DNA of 64,000 bases from Desulfocapsaceae bacterium (GTDB lineage: Bacteria > Desulfobacterota > Desulfobulbia > Desulfobulbales > Desulfocapsaceae): contig JARLHL010000114.1 in assembly GCA_031292275.1 (NCBI GenBank), forward strand, positions 18,874-82,873, given 5' to 3'. Position 1 is the stretch's first letter; each line of letters begins with the position of its first letter. The notes beneath the pieces are model-generated. The model searched no databases. It was not told the origin of the DNA and worked only from the letters and a program-made list of their open reading frames with translations. A program made the translations under genes and the position numbers. Positions 17,764 through 27,362 of the stretch are shown here, in pieces.

Positions 17764-18558
17764 TTAATTCTTCAATTTTCTTCGATACAGGCCCGCAAGG
17801 CTGACCAGACCGAGGCCGAACAAAGCCATCGTTGCCGGCTCCGGAACGGAATTACCGGCATGCATCTCAATCGGATCAGTCAGGCTCTGGCTCCAACCCG
17901 CTTCTGCAGCACCAGCCTTGGGAGGCATGACGTTGAACGAGAGGAGCATATCATGATAGTTGCCGGAATCATCCATTATAAGACCGGTGTGGAGAAAATC
18001 GTACAGCGAACCACCCAACAGTGAACCGTAGCCTAAGCCTTGACCGGAGGTCGGGGAATTAGCGTTTAAGACGGTCTGCATCAGCGTAACAAGCGAATTT
18101 CCCGGGTTTGCGCCGCTATCAAACATACCGTAGGCAAGAACATCGTCACCCATACCAACATATCCTGCCTCACCGATACGGCCATTCGGTCCAGCAAGCA
18201 AATCGACGCCCCCACTGGTTTGATAAATGGTGAAACCACCTCCCTGCAGCCCGATGCTGTAGCCGGTTTCGATCGCTGAGACATAATTATCTGTAAGGCC
18301 GTAGAAAGTGCCATAGATCTGGTCGGTGGCCGAGGAGACCCACAGACGGTTTGCAACAGTCATATTTTGATCAGAAAAAACACCGTTTACCGTGATGACA
18401 CCCCATGTCTCCCCATCCCGGATACTCTGCGAATACCCTGACAGATTAAAAAACAGCGGCCCCTCATAGCCGGCAATCGCATCAAGCAGCGTTGCCGATC
18501 CCTGTTGAGCGAAGAGCAATGAACCAGCAGCACATAAACCCATTATTGTCTTTTTCAT
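17764..18558 (-). CDS. PEP-CTERM sorted surface protein
   Basis: A 264-residue exported protein. It opens with the signal peptide MKKTIMGLCAAGSLLFAQQG and closes with the exosortase sorting tail VPEPATMALFGLGLVSLAGL followed by YRRKLKN. This is the full tripartite signal: PEP motif, transmembrane helix, basic end. The mature part is rich in Gly, Ser and Asn with few Lys or Cys, typical of extracellular structural proteins; no catalytic domain is visible. Start taken at 18558 behind a GGAGGAAG site; a longer frame to 18690 is not supported. It is probably cut and exported by an exosortase encoded elsewhere and may belong to an extracellular matrix. A weak sigma-54-like site lies just upstream. 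Confidence 0.88.
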   Translation of the reverse strand: MKKTIMGLCAAGSLLFAQQGSATLLDAIAGYEGPLFFNLSGYSQSIRDGETWGVITVNGVFSDQNMTVANRLWVSSATDQIYGTFYGLTDNYVSAIETGYSIGLQGGGFTIYQTSGGVDLLAGPNGRIGEAGYVGMGDDVLAYGMFDSGANPGNSLVTLMQTVLNANSPTSGQGLGYGSLLGGSLYDFLHTGLIMDDSGNYHDMLLSFNVMPPKAGAAEAGWSQSLTDPIEMHAGNSVPEPATMALFGLGLVSLAGLYRRKLKN

Positions 18559-18588
18559 AATTCTAAACTTCTTCCTCCACTTGTTGAT

Positions 18589-18606
18589 GTACAACAGCAT
18601 TGCCGT
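18589..18606 (-). promoter_or_regulatory. Possible sigma-54 promoter of the PEP-CTERM gene
   Basis: On the minus strand CGGCAATGCTGTTGTA gives GG, ten bases, then GT, the same GT variant as at 12704. Transcription would start only about 20 bp before the start codon. Some PEP-CTERM genes in other bacteria are sigma-54 controlled through PrsK/PrsR. Weak match. Confidence 0.3.
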
Positions 18607-18905
18607 ACAATCCTTTACTGTTCGAAAAACGAACCATGGGCGTTCTGCCCCCCAAAAATAGTGGACAAATTCCCTTCCCGGATTATTCACCTGAAAAGCA
18701 TTGCAGTCCCTAATGCGTCAATCCGGAGCAGAGAATCCTATCACTATTCATACTGACTAAAACAGTTAGAAAACCGTTACGAATTACCCCTAATAGAGCA
18801 AACACCGTGCCTGATACAACAATTGCTCCATATATTTTATATTTCGTTATATCTATCCGGATTAAAAAAATATTTTCCAATTAAACAGAAAATGCCATTC
18901 CGTAA

Positions 18906-18929
18906 ATTAGTGTTGCACGCAACACTAAT
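18906..18929. promoter_or_regulatory. 24-bp palindromic operator candidate
   Basis: ATTAGTGTTGC and GCAACACTAAT are exact complements separated by 2 bp. The tight spacing suits a dimeric DNA-binding protein, not an RNA hairpin. It lies in AT-rich DNA between the PEP-CTERM gene and the GAF-PAS kinase. Confidence 0.6.
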
Positions 18930-19432
18930 GATGCATTCTTACTATTGCAATTTACAGTTTTAGTATTAGAATGTTAGAGAATGATATCATCAGAATGTAA
19001 TGTTAGGGATTTCGCAACCATCCAGAAGCTGTATGAAACGGTTAGACAATAACATTGGCACAGGAGGCATAATACGGATGGAATTGACTGCATCGATGGG
19101 GTTTGCCGCACGCACACTCCGCTCCCGGCAAGAAGAGAGTCCTCGCATTTGCGCTCTCACCCTCTCCGATATCGTCCGGATGGTGGAGGCGAAAATTCGG
19201 ATCATTCAGGCTTCAGCTCAAATAATGAATAATGGTCGAACCGCACCTTGTTCAGGACGCAACAAGGAGTTCATATACAAAAGGTTGTCTTATGATTGTT
19301 CGCGAATATAGACCCATACAGACCGGACAGCCGTCGCTGCCCATCACGTCCCTTTACGCCGCTCACGGTATCGGCCGATCATTGCGGATGTCCCGGGCCA
19401 GCCGTCTCTCACCAGTCCGCAGGAGAAAGGAG

Positions 19433-21760
19433 ATGAAGCGAGCCGCACGCCTGCTGACACCGGCAAAGGGAGGCGGAGGTTTTCGCTGGAACCCCTCCAT
19501 CCCTGCCAAGAATTCAAAAGATGATATGCTCAGGGCAATGCCGCGCATACACACGTTGGAGGAAAGGGATAATCCCAACGAAAATAAGTATATTATAAAC
19601 ATTTATCTCGATGCCCTTCACAAGATAAACAATGCGGCAATGCATTCGGCAAACGAGCTCGGTCTGTTGAATGAAACCTGCAGGATTGTAACTGAAGACT
19701 GCAATCATGCCTCCGCATGGATCGGTCTTACCAACGACGCAGACACAGACTTGCGACCTGTAGCCAGGGCCGGATTGCAGGAGGGTCCACAGGAATGGCA
19801 GCATGTCATCGCGGCAGATTCGCCAGCCAGTACGGCCATGCGGAGCGGCACGGTACAAATTTGCCGCTGGAGCGAAGCAAAGCCGAGAATTGGCCTCTGG
19901 AGCGGCCTCGCATTCAAACCAGGATGCTCCTCAGCAATTTTCCTTCCCTTGAAGTCCGGGGACCGGGCCATCGGGGCCCTGGCAATCTACTCGGAGCAGT
20001 CGGACGCCTTCTCGGAGGATGAGGTAGGGATGCTCGTTGCAATAACCGATGCCCTCACGTGTGGAATCACGGCCTTACGGTCCCGTCTCACCAACGAGGA
20101 GACACAAAAGGCCTTACGGGAGAGCGAATTTCGCGGCCGACTGCTTTCAGAAACAATCAGCCTGCTGCTGACCACGGAAGATCCGAATAAATTCATCAAT
20201 GAATTGTGCTGCAATGTCATGGAATACCTGGACTGCCAGGCCTTTGCCAACTTCCTCCCCAACAGGAAGGCTGACAATTTTGTCCTCAACGTCTGGACAG
20301 GCATCTCCGAAGAACAGGCCCAAAGGGTTCGCGTCCTTGAGTACGGGATGACCATCAGCGGCCGCGTGGCCCGGGAACACCGCTGCGTCGTGGTGGAAGA
20401 TATAGCGGCCAGCAATGACCCTCGTACGGAGCTGATCAGATCATACGGCCTTCAGGCTTACGCTTGTTATCCGCTGCTGGTCGAGAATCGGCTCATCGGG
20501 ATCCTCTCGTTCGGCACAAGGACCAGAAAATCCTTCTCATCGCAGGATCTTTTGCTTATCAAAACCGTCGCCGATCAGGTAGCCGCCGCCCTGGAACGGA
20601 TACGGCTAGTAAGTGAGCTCAAGGAATCCCGGAACACACTGGAGAGGAGGATCTTCGATCGCACAGCTGAACTCAGCGCCAACGAAATCAAATACAGGAA
20701 GCTCTCCCAGGAATTCCAAACTCTTTTGTCTGCGATAAGCGACACCCTGGTTTTGCTCTCTCCCGAACTGGAAGTCCTGTGGACAAACGGCGGGAATGCC
20801 TCCCTGCTGAAGGTGCCGGCCACTGAGGCAGCAGGAAAAAAATGTTTCCAGCTGGTCTGCAACCGATCCACCCCCTGCGAGGTATGCCCGGTGCAGATGT
20901 GCATGCAGACGGCAGAAAAGGAGTTTGTGGTCGAAACCCGTGACGGTACGGTCCTGGATAAAAAGGCGTTCCCGATCAAAGAAGAGGGGAAAGTCACCAG
21001 CGCCATCCTCATCGTGAGCGATATTACGGAGAAAATGACAATGCAGGCCGAAATGATGCAGGCAGGGCATATGGCCTCACTTGGCGAACTGGCGGCAGGC
21101 ATTGCCCATGAGATCAACAACCCCATGACCGGCATCATCAATTATGGCCAGATTCTGGTCAATGAATGCAGCCCGGAAAGCATGGAAATAGATATCGGCA
21201 GGCGCATCGTCAAAGAGGGTGAAAAGATAAGCCGCATTGTCAGCAATCTGCTTTCCTACACCCGAGACAGGCGCAAGAGCAAAAGGCCGAACCATCTCCC
21301 GGTCATCCTGGAAGAATCAATTTCCCTCACCCAGGCCCAGATACGCAAGGAGGGCATCGCCATCAATATTGACGTCCCCGCCAGCCTGCCTGAGGTAAAT
21401 GCCAATTTTCAGCAGATCCAGCAGGGATTTATAAATATTATCAATAATGCCCGCTTTGCCCTGAACGAAAAATATCCGGGGAGGCATGCGAACAAGCGCC
21501 TGGACATCAGCAGCGAGAGAGTCCTGATCGATGGCAGCCCCTTCGTACGAATAATTTTTCATGATCGGGGGACAGGGATTCCGGCCCATCAGCTCCCGAT
21601 ACTGACCAAGCCGTTCTTTTCGACAAAGCCCTTCAGACAGGGAACAGGACTTGGGTTGAATATTACGAAAAAGATAATCGCCGACCACGGCGGCACGCTC
21701 AACTTCGAAAGCATTCAAGGTGAATTCACCAAGGTCATCATCGACCTCCCAGCTCATTAA
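19433..21760 (+). CDS. GAF-GAF-PAS histidine kinase
   Basis: A soluble sensor kinase of about 775 residues. The start at 19433 (MKRAARLLTPAKGG) has the best ribosome site (AGGAGAAAGGAG); the frame is open further upstream to 19232, so this is uncertain. Domains in order: GAF 1 (starting around NNAAMHSANELGLLNETCRI), GAF 2 (LSETISLLLTTEDPNKFINE to LIKTVADQVAAALE), a coiled-coil, a PAS domain with a Cys-rich end (CFQLVCNRSTPCEVCPVQMC) that could hold metal or sense redox, then H-box [20 protein letters not shown]-box INIINNARFAL and G2 GTGLGLNITKKII. The NtrC partner begins 18 bp after the stop. Confidence 0.88.
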   Translation: MKRAARLLTPAKGGGGFRWNPSIPAKNSKDDMLRAMPRIHTLEERDNPNENKYIINIYLDALHKINNAAMHSANELGLLNETCRIVTEDCNHASAWIGLTNDADTDLRPVARAGLQEGPQEWQHVIAADSPASTAMRSGTVQICRWSEAKPRIGLWSGLAFKPGCSSAIFLPLKSGDRAIGALAIYSEQSDAFSEDEVGMLVAITDALTCGITALRSRLTNEETQKALRESEFRGRLLSETISLLLTTEDPNKFINELCCNVMEYLDCQAFANFLPNRKADNFVLNVWTGISEEQAQRVRVLEYGMTISGRVAREHRCVVVEDIAASNDPRTELIRSYGLQAYACYPLLVENRLIGILSFGTRTRKSFSSQDLLLIKTVADQVAAALERIRLVSELKESRNTLERRIFDRTAELSANEIKYRKLSQEFQTLLSAISDTLVLLSPELEVLWTNGGNASLLKVPATEAAGKKCFQLVCNRSTPCEVCPVQMCMQTAEKEFVVETRDGTVLDKKAFPIKEEGKVTSAILIVSDITEKMTMQAEMMQAGHMASLGELAAGIAHEINNPMTGIINYGQILVNECSPESMEIDIGRRIVKEGEKISRIVSNLLSYTRDRRKSKRPNHLPVILEESISLTQAQIRKEGIAINIDVPASLPEVNANFQQIQQGFINIINNARFALNEKYPGRHANKRLDISSERVLIDGSPFVRIIFHDRGTGIPAHQLPILTKPFFSTKPFRQGTGLGLNITKKIIADHGGTLNFESIQGEFTKVIIDLPAH

Positions 21761-21778
21761 AGCGGTGAAGAGAGAAAT

Positions 21779-23494
21779 ATGACTGCAAAAATTCTTATAA
21801 TCGATGACGAAGAATCCATCAGGTTCACCTTTGAAAGGTTTCTGAGGGCCGCAGGATATACGGTGGTCACAGCGGAAAGCTGTGCAGAGGCCATAGAGCA
21901 GTTTGCTCATTCAAGCTTCGATATGGTCTTTGCAGATATCATCTTGGGTGACGGAACCGGCATCGACATCCTGCGCGAAATCAAGTCCAGGGGGTTGATC
22001 TGCCCTGTCATCATGGTCACGGGAGATCCGGGCCTTGAAACAGCCACCGAATCCATACGTCTGGGTGCGTTTGACTATATCCCGAAACCCATCAATCAGG
22101 AATCGCTGCTCCACGCGGCCAGAACTGCGTTGAAATATAAGGCCATCAACGAAGAAAATGAAAAATTCCGGGCAAACCTGGAGGCCATTTTCAGAAGCGT
22201 CAAAGATGCCATCATCACTGTGAATGCAGATGGGGTGGTCATTGAAATCAATGAGGCGGCCGTCAGCATATTCGGATACTCGCCCAACGACAAGGGAAAG
22301 GCCTTTAACACCCTGCAGGGGACAGGCACCGAACAGTTGGCAAAGATCCTCGACGAGGCCCTCGGAACGGGAGAGCCGCTTACGGTTGATCGCATTGAGT
22401 GCCAGTCCGCCGACGGAACGACGCGGGTTGTCAGCGTCAAGACGTTTCCCCTTCTTACTCCTCAGGGGATACCGTCAGGACTGGTCATGGTTTTGAGGGA
22501 CGACACCCGTGTCGTCGATCTGGAAAAGGCCCTGAACAATCAGCGGCAGTTCCATCGGATCGTCGGCAAGAGTGGGCCGATGCAGAAGATTTTCACTCTC
22601 ATCAGCGCACTGTCCCAGGTACAGACAACGGTTTTGATTACAGGAGAGAGCGGGACCGGCAAGGAACTGGTTGCCGATGCACTGTACCAGAGCGGGGAAC
22701 GCAGCAGTAAACCGATGATCAAGATAAACTGCTCGGCCCTGCCTGAAAGCCTGCTTGAAAGCGAACTCTTCGGGCATGTAAAGGGGGCGTTTACAGGTGC
22801 CATCAAAGACAACATAGGCCGCTTCCACAGCGCCAACGGCGGGAGCATCTTTTTCGATGAGATCGGCGAAATCACCCCCACTGTCCAGGTCAAGCTCCTG
22901 CGCGTCCTTGAAGAAAGGGAATTTGAGCGCCTGGGAAGCTCCACCCCGACCAAAGTCGATATCCGGCTGATTGCGGCGACAAACAAGGATCTCAAGGAAA
23001 AAGTCAGCTTGGGAGAATTTCGGGAAGACCTCTACTACCGGCTGAAGGTGGTCGAAATCAAGTTACCGGCCCTGCGGGACAGGCGTGAGGACATCCCCCT
23101 CCTGGTCAACCATTTCCGCAACAGCTTCAACGCTACGTTCAAAAAAGACATCAAGGAGGTATCTTCCGACGTGCTGAAGGCCTTTCTCAAATACCCCTGG
23201 CCGGGCAACGTTCGGGAACTCCATCACACCATGGAGCATGCCTTTGTCCTGTGCAACCATAATATCATTACCTTTGACCACCTGCCGCCGGACTTTATGG
23301 GCGGACGGGCGGGGCAGTCCCCCGAGGACAGGTATGAAGCCGACTCCCAGGCAATCCGCGCAGCCCTGACCAAGACCGCCTGGAACAAGGCCAAAGCGGC
23401 CCGACTTCTGGGGATCGATCGTGTGACCCTCTACCGAAAAATCAAACGGTTCAATATCATGCAGAGCAGCGCATTGGTATACGATGGCCGATAA
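21779..23494 (+). CDS. NtrC-family regulator with PAS domain
   Basis: A 571-residue response regulator with four domains: receiver (acceptor Asp in MVFADIILGDGTG, Lys in YIPKPINQ), PAS (about residues 135-250, AIITVNADGVVIEINEAAVS), AAA+ sigma-54 domain and a Fis-type helix-turn-helix (KAARLLGIDRVTLYRKIKRF). Walker A is GESGTGKEL, the sigma-54 loop is an intact GAFTGA and Walker B is GSIFFDEI. The internal PAS domain gives it a second input besides phosphorylation. It forms a two-gene operon with the kinase before it. Its targets are not evident; the PEP-CTERM gene next door is one candidate. A strong terminator overlaps its stop codon. Confidence 0.93.
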   Translation: MTAKILIIDDEESIRFTFERFLRAAGYTVVTAESCAEAIEQFAHSSFDMVFADIILGDGTGIDILREIKSRGLICPVIMVTGDPGLETATESIRLGAFDYIPKPINQESLLHAARTALKYKAINEENEKFRANLEAIFRSVKDAIITVNADGVVIEINEAAVSIFGYSPNDKGKAFNTLQGTGTEQLAKILDEALGTGEPLTVDRIECQSADGTTRVVSVKTFPLLTPQGIPSGLVMVLRDDTRVVDLEKALNNQRQFHRIVGKSGPMQKIFTLISALSQVQTTVLITGESGTGKELVADALYQSGERSSKPMIKINCSALPESLLESELFGHVKGAFTGAIKDNIGRFHSANGGSIFFDEIGEITPTVQVKLLRVLEEREFERLGSSTPTKVDIRLIAATNKDLKEKVSLGEFREDLYYRLKVVEIKLPALRDRREDIPLLVNHFRNSFNATFKKDIKEVSSDVLKAFLKYPWPGNVRELHHTMEHAFVLCNHNIITFDHLPPDFMGGRAGQSPEDRYEADSQAIRAALTKTAWNKAKAARLLGIDRVTLYRKIKRFNIMQSSALVYDGR

Positions 23495-23517
23495 GCGGAC
23501 CCTATCGGCCATCGTAT
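23479..23517. terminator. Perfect 15-bp terminator hairpin
   Basis: ATACGATGGCCGATA pairs exactly with TATCGGCCATCGTAT around 9 bases, and TTTCTC follows. The left arm includes the last codons and the stop of the regulator gene. It separates that gene from the convergent small gene at 23565-23906. Confidence 0.8.
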
Positions 23518-23564
23518 TTCTCAAATCCGGGCATTACCGGCCCGGATTGCCGACAATTGACGAC

Positions 23565-23906
23565 CTATGCAAGGAAGGGGGAAAGGACCGTTATCAGCAG
23601 ACTCGCAGTGTTTACAACCTCTGCGGCGTCGCTGCAGGCAGTACTCACATTTTTGATCTTCGCCGCCGCAGCCATCAATCGTGCGGCGGTATCGGTCAGT
23701 GCCTGGACAGCGGCCTGGGCTGAAACATCATCCAGATCCTGTTTCAGCTCCATGGCCCGCAGATCGGTCTGTTCGGCAATGAGCTGCCTGATCTGTTCAT
23801 TAATTCCCGGAATATCCGCACCCGGCTGTTGAATCAGACCATTTAATTTTTTGATAGAGTCCTGAAGCGTCTGAATACCTGCCGCAGTAACGTCGTTTGG
23901 ATCCAT
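23565..23906 (-). CDS. Small helical protein of unknown function
   Basis: A 113-residue protein, almost entirely predicted helix and rich in Ala, Gln, Leu and Asp. It starts MDPNDVTAAGIQTLQDSIKK behind a GGGGGTA ribosome site. There is no signal peptide; a hydrophobic end (VVNTASLLITVLSPFLA) could form an amphipathic or membrane-touching helix. No family recognised. It follows a lipoprotein gene by 79 bp on the same strand, and both proteins share helical, Ala-rich composition, suggesting they work together. Confidence 0.6.
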   Translation of the reverse strand: MDPNDVTAAGIQTLQDSIKKLNGLIQQPGADIPGINEQIRQLIAEQTDLRAMELKQDLDDVSAQAAVQALTDTAARLMAAAAKIKNVSTACSDAAEVVNTASLLITVLSPFLA

Positions 23907-23985
23907 CGCGTACCCCCCTGATTGATTATTTACGATACGGATAGTTGCCCGATCATTTCACAACCGAAAGCAGAAATATCCCCTC

Positions 23986-25056
23986 TTATTTCTTTGCGCC
24001 AGTCCCGGCAGCGGCAGTCTTCGGTACCGCAGTCTTGGGCGCCGCGGTCCCGGCGGCAAGGGAGGCATTGAGCTGCTCGGCTGCAACTGCGAAATTCAGG
24101 CTCGCATTCAGAACAACAGGGGCCTGTCCCGTATCATTGGTCAAGGCTGCCGCCAGCTGCCTGTGGGCCTCGACCAGTGCAGAGATCGTCGCCCGCGGAT
24201 CGCCGGCACGCGCCTGGTTGAAGGCAGCAACCTTAGACTCCAGGGCAGTGAGCCTGTCCTGGTATTCAGCCTGACTAAGCTTGCCGGCGGCGCCGGTCTC
24301 AAAGGGCTCCGCAAGACTGATCATATCATCCGCCATATGGGCAAGCTGCATCTGCCTGATGGATAACAGGGCATCGGTCATTGTCTTGCCCATCGCCGCG
24401 ACAGACACATCCATGGCAGGCACGGAGGCCTTCAGTGCCCTGTACCGCTGTTCGTCGAGATATCCAGAAAGTCCCTGGCCGATAAGGTTTGTCGCAGAAT
24501 CGATGACCGCAGCAGTTTGCGGCGCCTCCGGTGCAACCGCCGCGGTCGCAGTTGAAAATGTCCCCATTGCTGTGCCCAGATCCTGCGACGCCTGCTTAAG
24601 CGAGGTATCGTCGGCGGCATTGGTGACGGCAGTCAGGGCTGCCGCATAGATCTTCAAGGCATTGAAAACCTGGGCCGCCCTCGCCACCTGGGCCTGCAGC
24701 CTCAGATCATTCTGCGTCGTCTGAGTAAACGGAGAAGGGTCTCCGCTGAACGGCACGACGCCGCATTCCGGCAAGCCCGGAGGGAGCGCATTGGCATCCA
24801 GACAACCCTCCTGCAGGGTCAGCCGCGTCTTTGCCTTCACATAATCAGCCTGTTTGTCCTGAAGAACCAGACCGGACAGAGACTGCTGGCCACTCTGATA
24901 ACTCGCCACTGTGGCATTGACACCCGTACTGAATCCTGAGATCTCCTGATTGTAGACATACGGAGAACAGGCGGATATCCCCCCCAGGCAGATTGCCGCT
25001 ACCGCCATGGTTCCGATTCTGTTTTTAACGCTTCCCCACCAAGAGTGACATGCCAT
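23986..25056 (-). CDS. Predicted Ala-rich lipoprotein
   Basis: A 356-residue protein with a lipoprotein signal: hydrophobic MAVAAICLGGISAC with the lipobox LGGISAC, so the mature N terminus would be Cys30, with SPYVYNQEISGF next. The rest is long helices rich in Ala, Thr and Gln (e.g. AQVARAAQVFNALKIYAAAL), with a Cys-containing loop near CLDANALPPGLPEC, ending in an Ala/Pro/Lys tail (KTAVPKTAAAGTGAKK). No known domain recognised. It lies between the phospholipase D gene (142 bp upstream) and the small helical gene, all on the minus strand. It may anchor a complex to the outer or inner membrane; function unknown. Confidence 0.7.
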   Translation of the reverse strand: MACHSWWGSVKNRIGTMAVAAICLGGISACSPYVYNQEISGFSTGVNATVASYQSGQQSLSGLVLQDKQADYVKAKTRLTLQEGCLDANALPPGLPECGVVPFSGDPSPFTQTTQNDLRLQAQVARAAQVFNALKIYAAALTAVTNAADDTSLKQASQDLGTAMGTFSTATAAVAPEAPQTAAVIDSATNLIGQGLSGYLDEQRYRALKASVPAMDVSVAAMGKTMTDALLSIRQMQLAHMADDMISLAEPFETGAAGKLSQAEYQDRLTALESKVAAFNQARAGDPRATISALVEAHRQLAAALTNDTGQAPVVLNASLNFAVAAEQLNASLAAGTAAPKTAVPKTAAAGTGAKK

Positions 25057-25198
25057 ATTACCCTCATACGGAAGAGATCAGATTTTCGACAAAAGACCTG
25101 TTCGAAGCCTGCCGCCATCACTCAGGCCAACAATTCTGCAGCACTGCATATTCTCACAGCCCCCCTGACGGGCTCTCTGGCGATGCCTTTAAGCCGGG

Positions 25199-26725
25199 TC
25201 AGACAGCCCCCTCCAACTGCCGGGGAGGAAAGACGATATCCTTCCAAAAATACACCCTTCCTTCGGGCATAGTTCCGCCTTCCATGGCCGCCTTGTTTCG
25301 AACCGCCTGCTCTTTGAAAACGGTGAAGGCGTCATCCGGTTTGCCAAGCAGGGCCCGGGCATCATCAACGGAGATCTGGAGATGCTCCGCCCAGAGCTGC
25401 GCCATCCAACTCTTTATACGCCCGACATCCGTGAAGGCGATATTCATTTCAGAGTGGAACCACATGCTGGTAAAGGCGATATTGGCGGATCCGCCGGTCA
25501 TGAGAGCCCAATCGGCCCCCAAAACCACCATGGTCTTAGAGTGGATGTAGGTCTCGCTGTTGATAACCTTCCCCTCCTGGCGGGGATCAGGCCTGCTGTT
25601 CCCCAGGGTCAGCAGGGCCACATTGTCCTGGCCTTCAACCAGGGGCGACGCGAGCGAGTAGCTTCCCATGCTTTCCAGCATGCTCTCGACCTTCCCGGCC
25701 ATGGTCCCCTCATCAGGTTTGGAAGTCAGCAGAGCCAGGACCTTGGCGCCCCGCAGAGCGGCCTCATGAATTTCGGAAATAATCCCATGATCAAAAAAAT
25801 ACTGGTCTTCAATATAAATCAGATCCCCGGCCCCGGCTGCGCCCAGGGCATTCAAATAAAACTCCCTGATCCCCCTGTCCCCCCGCTCTGTGCCGGGATA
25901 GGTGTCCGGGGCGATGGTCCGCAGGACCTGAAGCTCAATCCCATCGGGAACTTGTGGAATCTGTTCGGCGGTCACCGACGCTACGGCATCGGTCGTCACA
26001 TCTGCATGGCTGATGCTTGCACCATTATAGCGTTGAATAAAATTGGCCAGGATATCGCCCACGGCAGGCCCGGTGATCTTGTAAAAAATATCATGCAAGG
26101 GAGGCGTCTGCTCAAGCCCCTGCAACGGATCCTTTCCCTTCGCCACCCGGCGCGCATCCAGGGAATCGTGGGCCTGGGTATCCCAATAGGCCTGGACCGG
26201 GTTGATGCCGCCGACAAAGGCCACCACGCCGCCGGCGCCGTCATCCATGATATAGGTCTTCTGATGATGGCAGCCGAGATCGGCCGGAAACATCAGGGGA
26301 AAGGGCTCAAAATGGCCGTGCGGGGACTGATACCAGCCGTGATAGCCTTTTGCGGTATCCCAACGGGCCTGGATACTTCCCGGTCCCTGATTGACGCCCG
26401 GAATCGTCGCCGGAGAAGGATCCGGAATGGTGTCAGGGGTATGGAGAGCAGGCTCCCACACGACTATGCGGACATCGACCCCCTGTCTTTGCTGGTTTCT
26501 GAAAATATCGAAAAGGCCTTCTCCGGTTTCCGGAACCAGCAGAAAATCCTGGGCACCGAAGGAAATAGTTGAGTAGATAAATGTTCTGGCGCAGTAAAAG
26601 GATGTGGCTATCTCCCGGTAGGCCGCCTGTCCGTCGATAAAGATTTCAAGGCCGTTTCCCTGCCGCGACGGATAGGCTCCCTGCGCGGCCCAGAGCGGCG
26701 AAGGGGCATTGTTGTCAGTGGGCAT
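25199..26725 (-). CDS. Phospholipase D family protein
   Basis: A 508-residue protein with two HKD-type motifs. The first is complete: HQKTYIMD at 154-161, followed by GGINPVQAYW. The second reads HSKTMVVLGAD from 395 and GGSANI; the Asp expected five residues after the Lys is replaced by Leu, with an Asp three places later. Start at 26725 (MPTDNNAPSP) behind GGGAG; the longer frame to 27043 is not supported. There is no Sec signal or transmembrane helix, so it is cytoplasmic or exported by another route. The family cleaves or transfers phosphodiester bonds in phospholipids or nucleic acids; the substrate is not evident. A lipoprotein gene lies next to it and a lysozyme gene is divergent. Confidence 0.8.
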   Translation of the reverse strand: MPTDNNAPSPLWAAQGAYPSRQGNGLEIFIDGQAAYREIATSFYCARTFIYSTISFGAQDFLLVPETGEGLFDIFRNQQRQGVDVRIVVWEPALHTPDTIPDPSPATIPGVNQGPGSIQARWDTAKGYHGWYQSPHGHFEPFPLMFPADLGCHHQKTYIMDDGAGGVVAFVGGINPVQAYWDTQAHDSLDARRVAKGKDPLQGLEQTPPLHDIFYKITGPAVGDILANFIQRYNGASISHADVTTDAVASVTAEQIPQVPDGIELQVLRTIAPDTYPGTERGDRGIREFYLNALGAAGAGDLIYIEDQYFFDHGIISEIHEAALRGAKVLALLTSKPDEGTMAGKVESMLESMGSYSLASPLVEGQDNVALLTLGNSRPDPRQEGKVINSETYIHSKTMVVLGADWALMTGGSANIAFTSMWFHSEMNIAFTDVGRIKSWMAQLWAEHLQISVDDARALLGKPDDAFTVFKEQAVRNKAAMEGGTMPEGRVYFWKDIVFPPRQLEGAV

Positions 26726-27362
26726 TGCTGTGGTCTCCCGGGAAAATGTTTTTGTTGCCGCCTGCGGGCCTGCCCCTGCGGATATCCTGAAATGCACCTC
26801 CTGATATCCGGGATCGACGGACGCACGGATTACAGAACCGTATCGGCAGTCTCCACTGCCGGGCCAAGGCCATTCGAGAGGCCGTAAGCACTGAACCAAG
26901 CGCATTTTTTCACTGCAGCCCAGAGGGCAGCGGCGGGAGATTTGGCCAAAATCCCCCAGAAAAGAGCTGCAAAATCGACGCCAGCAGGAGCTAATTCGCA
27001 TCCAGTCATTAATTCGCAATGATTTCAAAATATTAACAATCAATTCCCCCTAAGGCCGACTTCGACATCCGGATGGAATTTTTCTCTTATCCGGCCAAAA
27101 TCAGAAATATTTCCGGATATACGGATCGCCAGCCCCTCCGCCGGGATCATCGGCTGATGAGGGGCCTGGCAAAAATACACGGCCTGGCCGGGAAATAGAC
27201 AGCCAGTCGCCCGGCTATCGTGTACCATGAGAATTGCGTTCCTGAACCGCAATGCCTTCTGATCTCCGCGACAGTCGGCACGCACAGCTTTTGCAGGAGA
27301 AAACTGACTCCACCAACAATCCGAAATTTCAATCATCACATCACGGGCAAGGAGACACGACC
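26726..27362. other. Intergenic region between phospholipase D and lysozyme genes
   Basis: About 640 bp between divergent genes. Open frames on both strands cover parts of it, but none has a domain or ribosome site. No repeat copy is present and I see no clear promoter. Confidence 0.45.

Larger units (their letters stand above)
18559..19432. other. AT-rich intergenic region
   Basis: About 870 bp between divergent genes, markedly AT-rich from 18700 to 19010. It holds a 24-bp palindrome (18906-18929). From about 19050 onward an open frame runs into the downstream kinase, but its codons and lack of ribosome site argue against translation before 19433. Confidence 0.5.
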
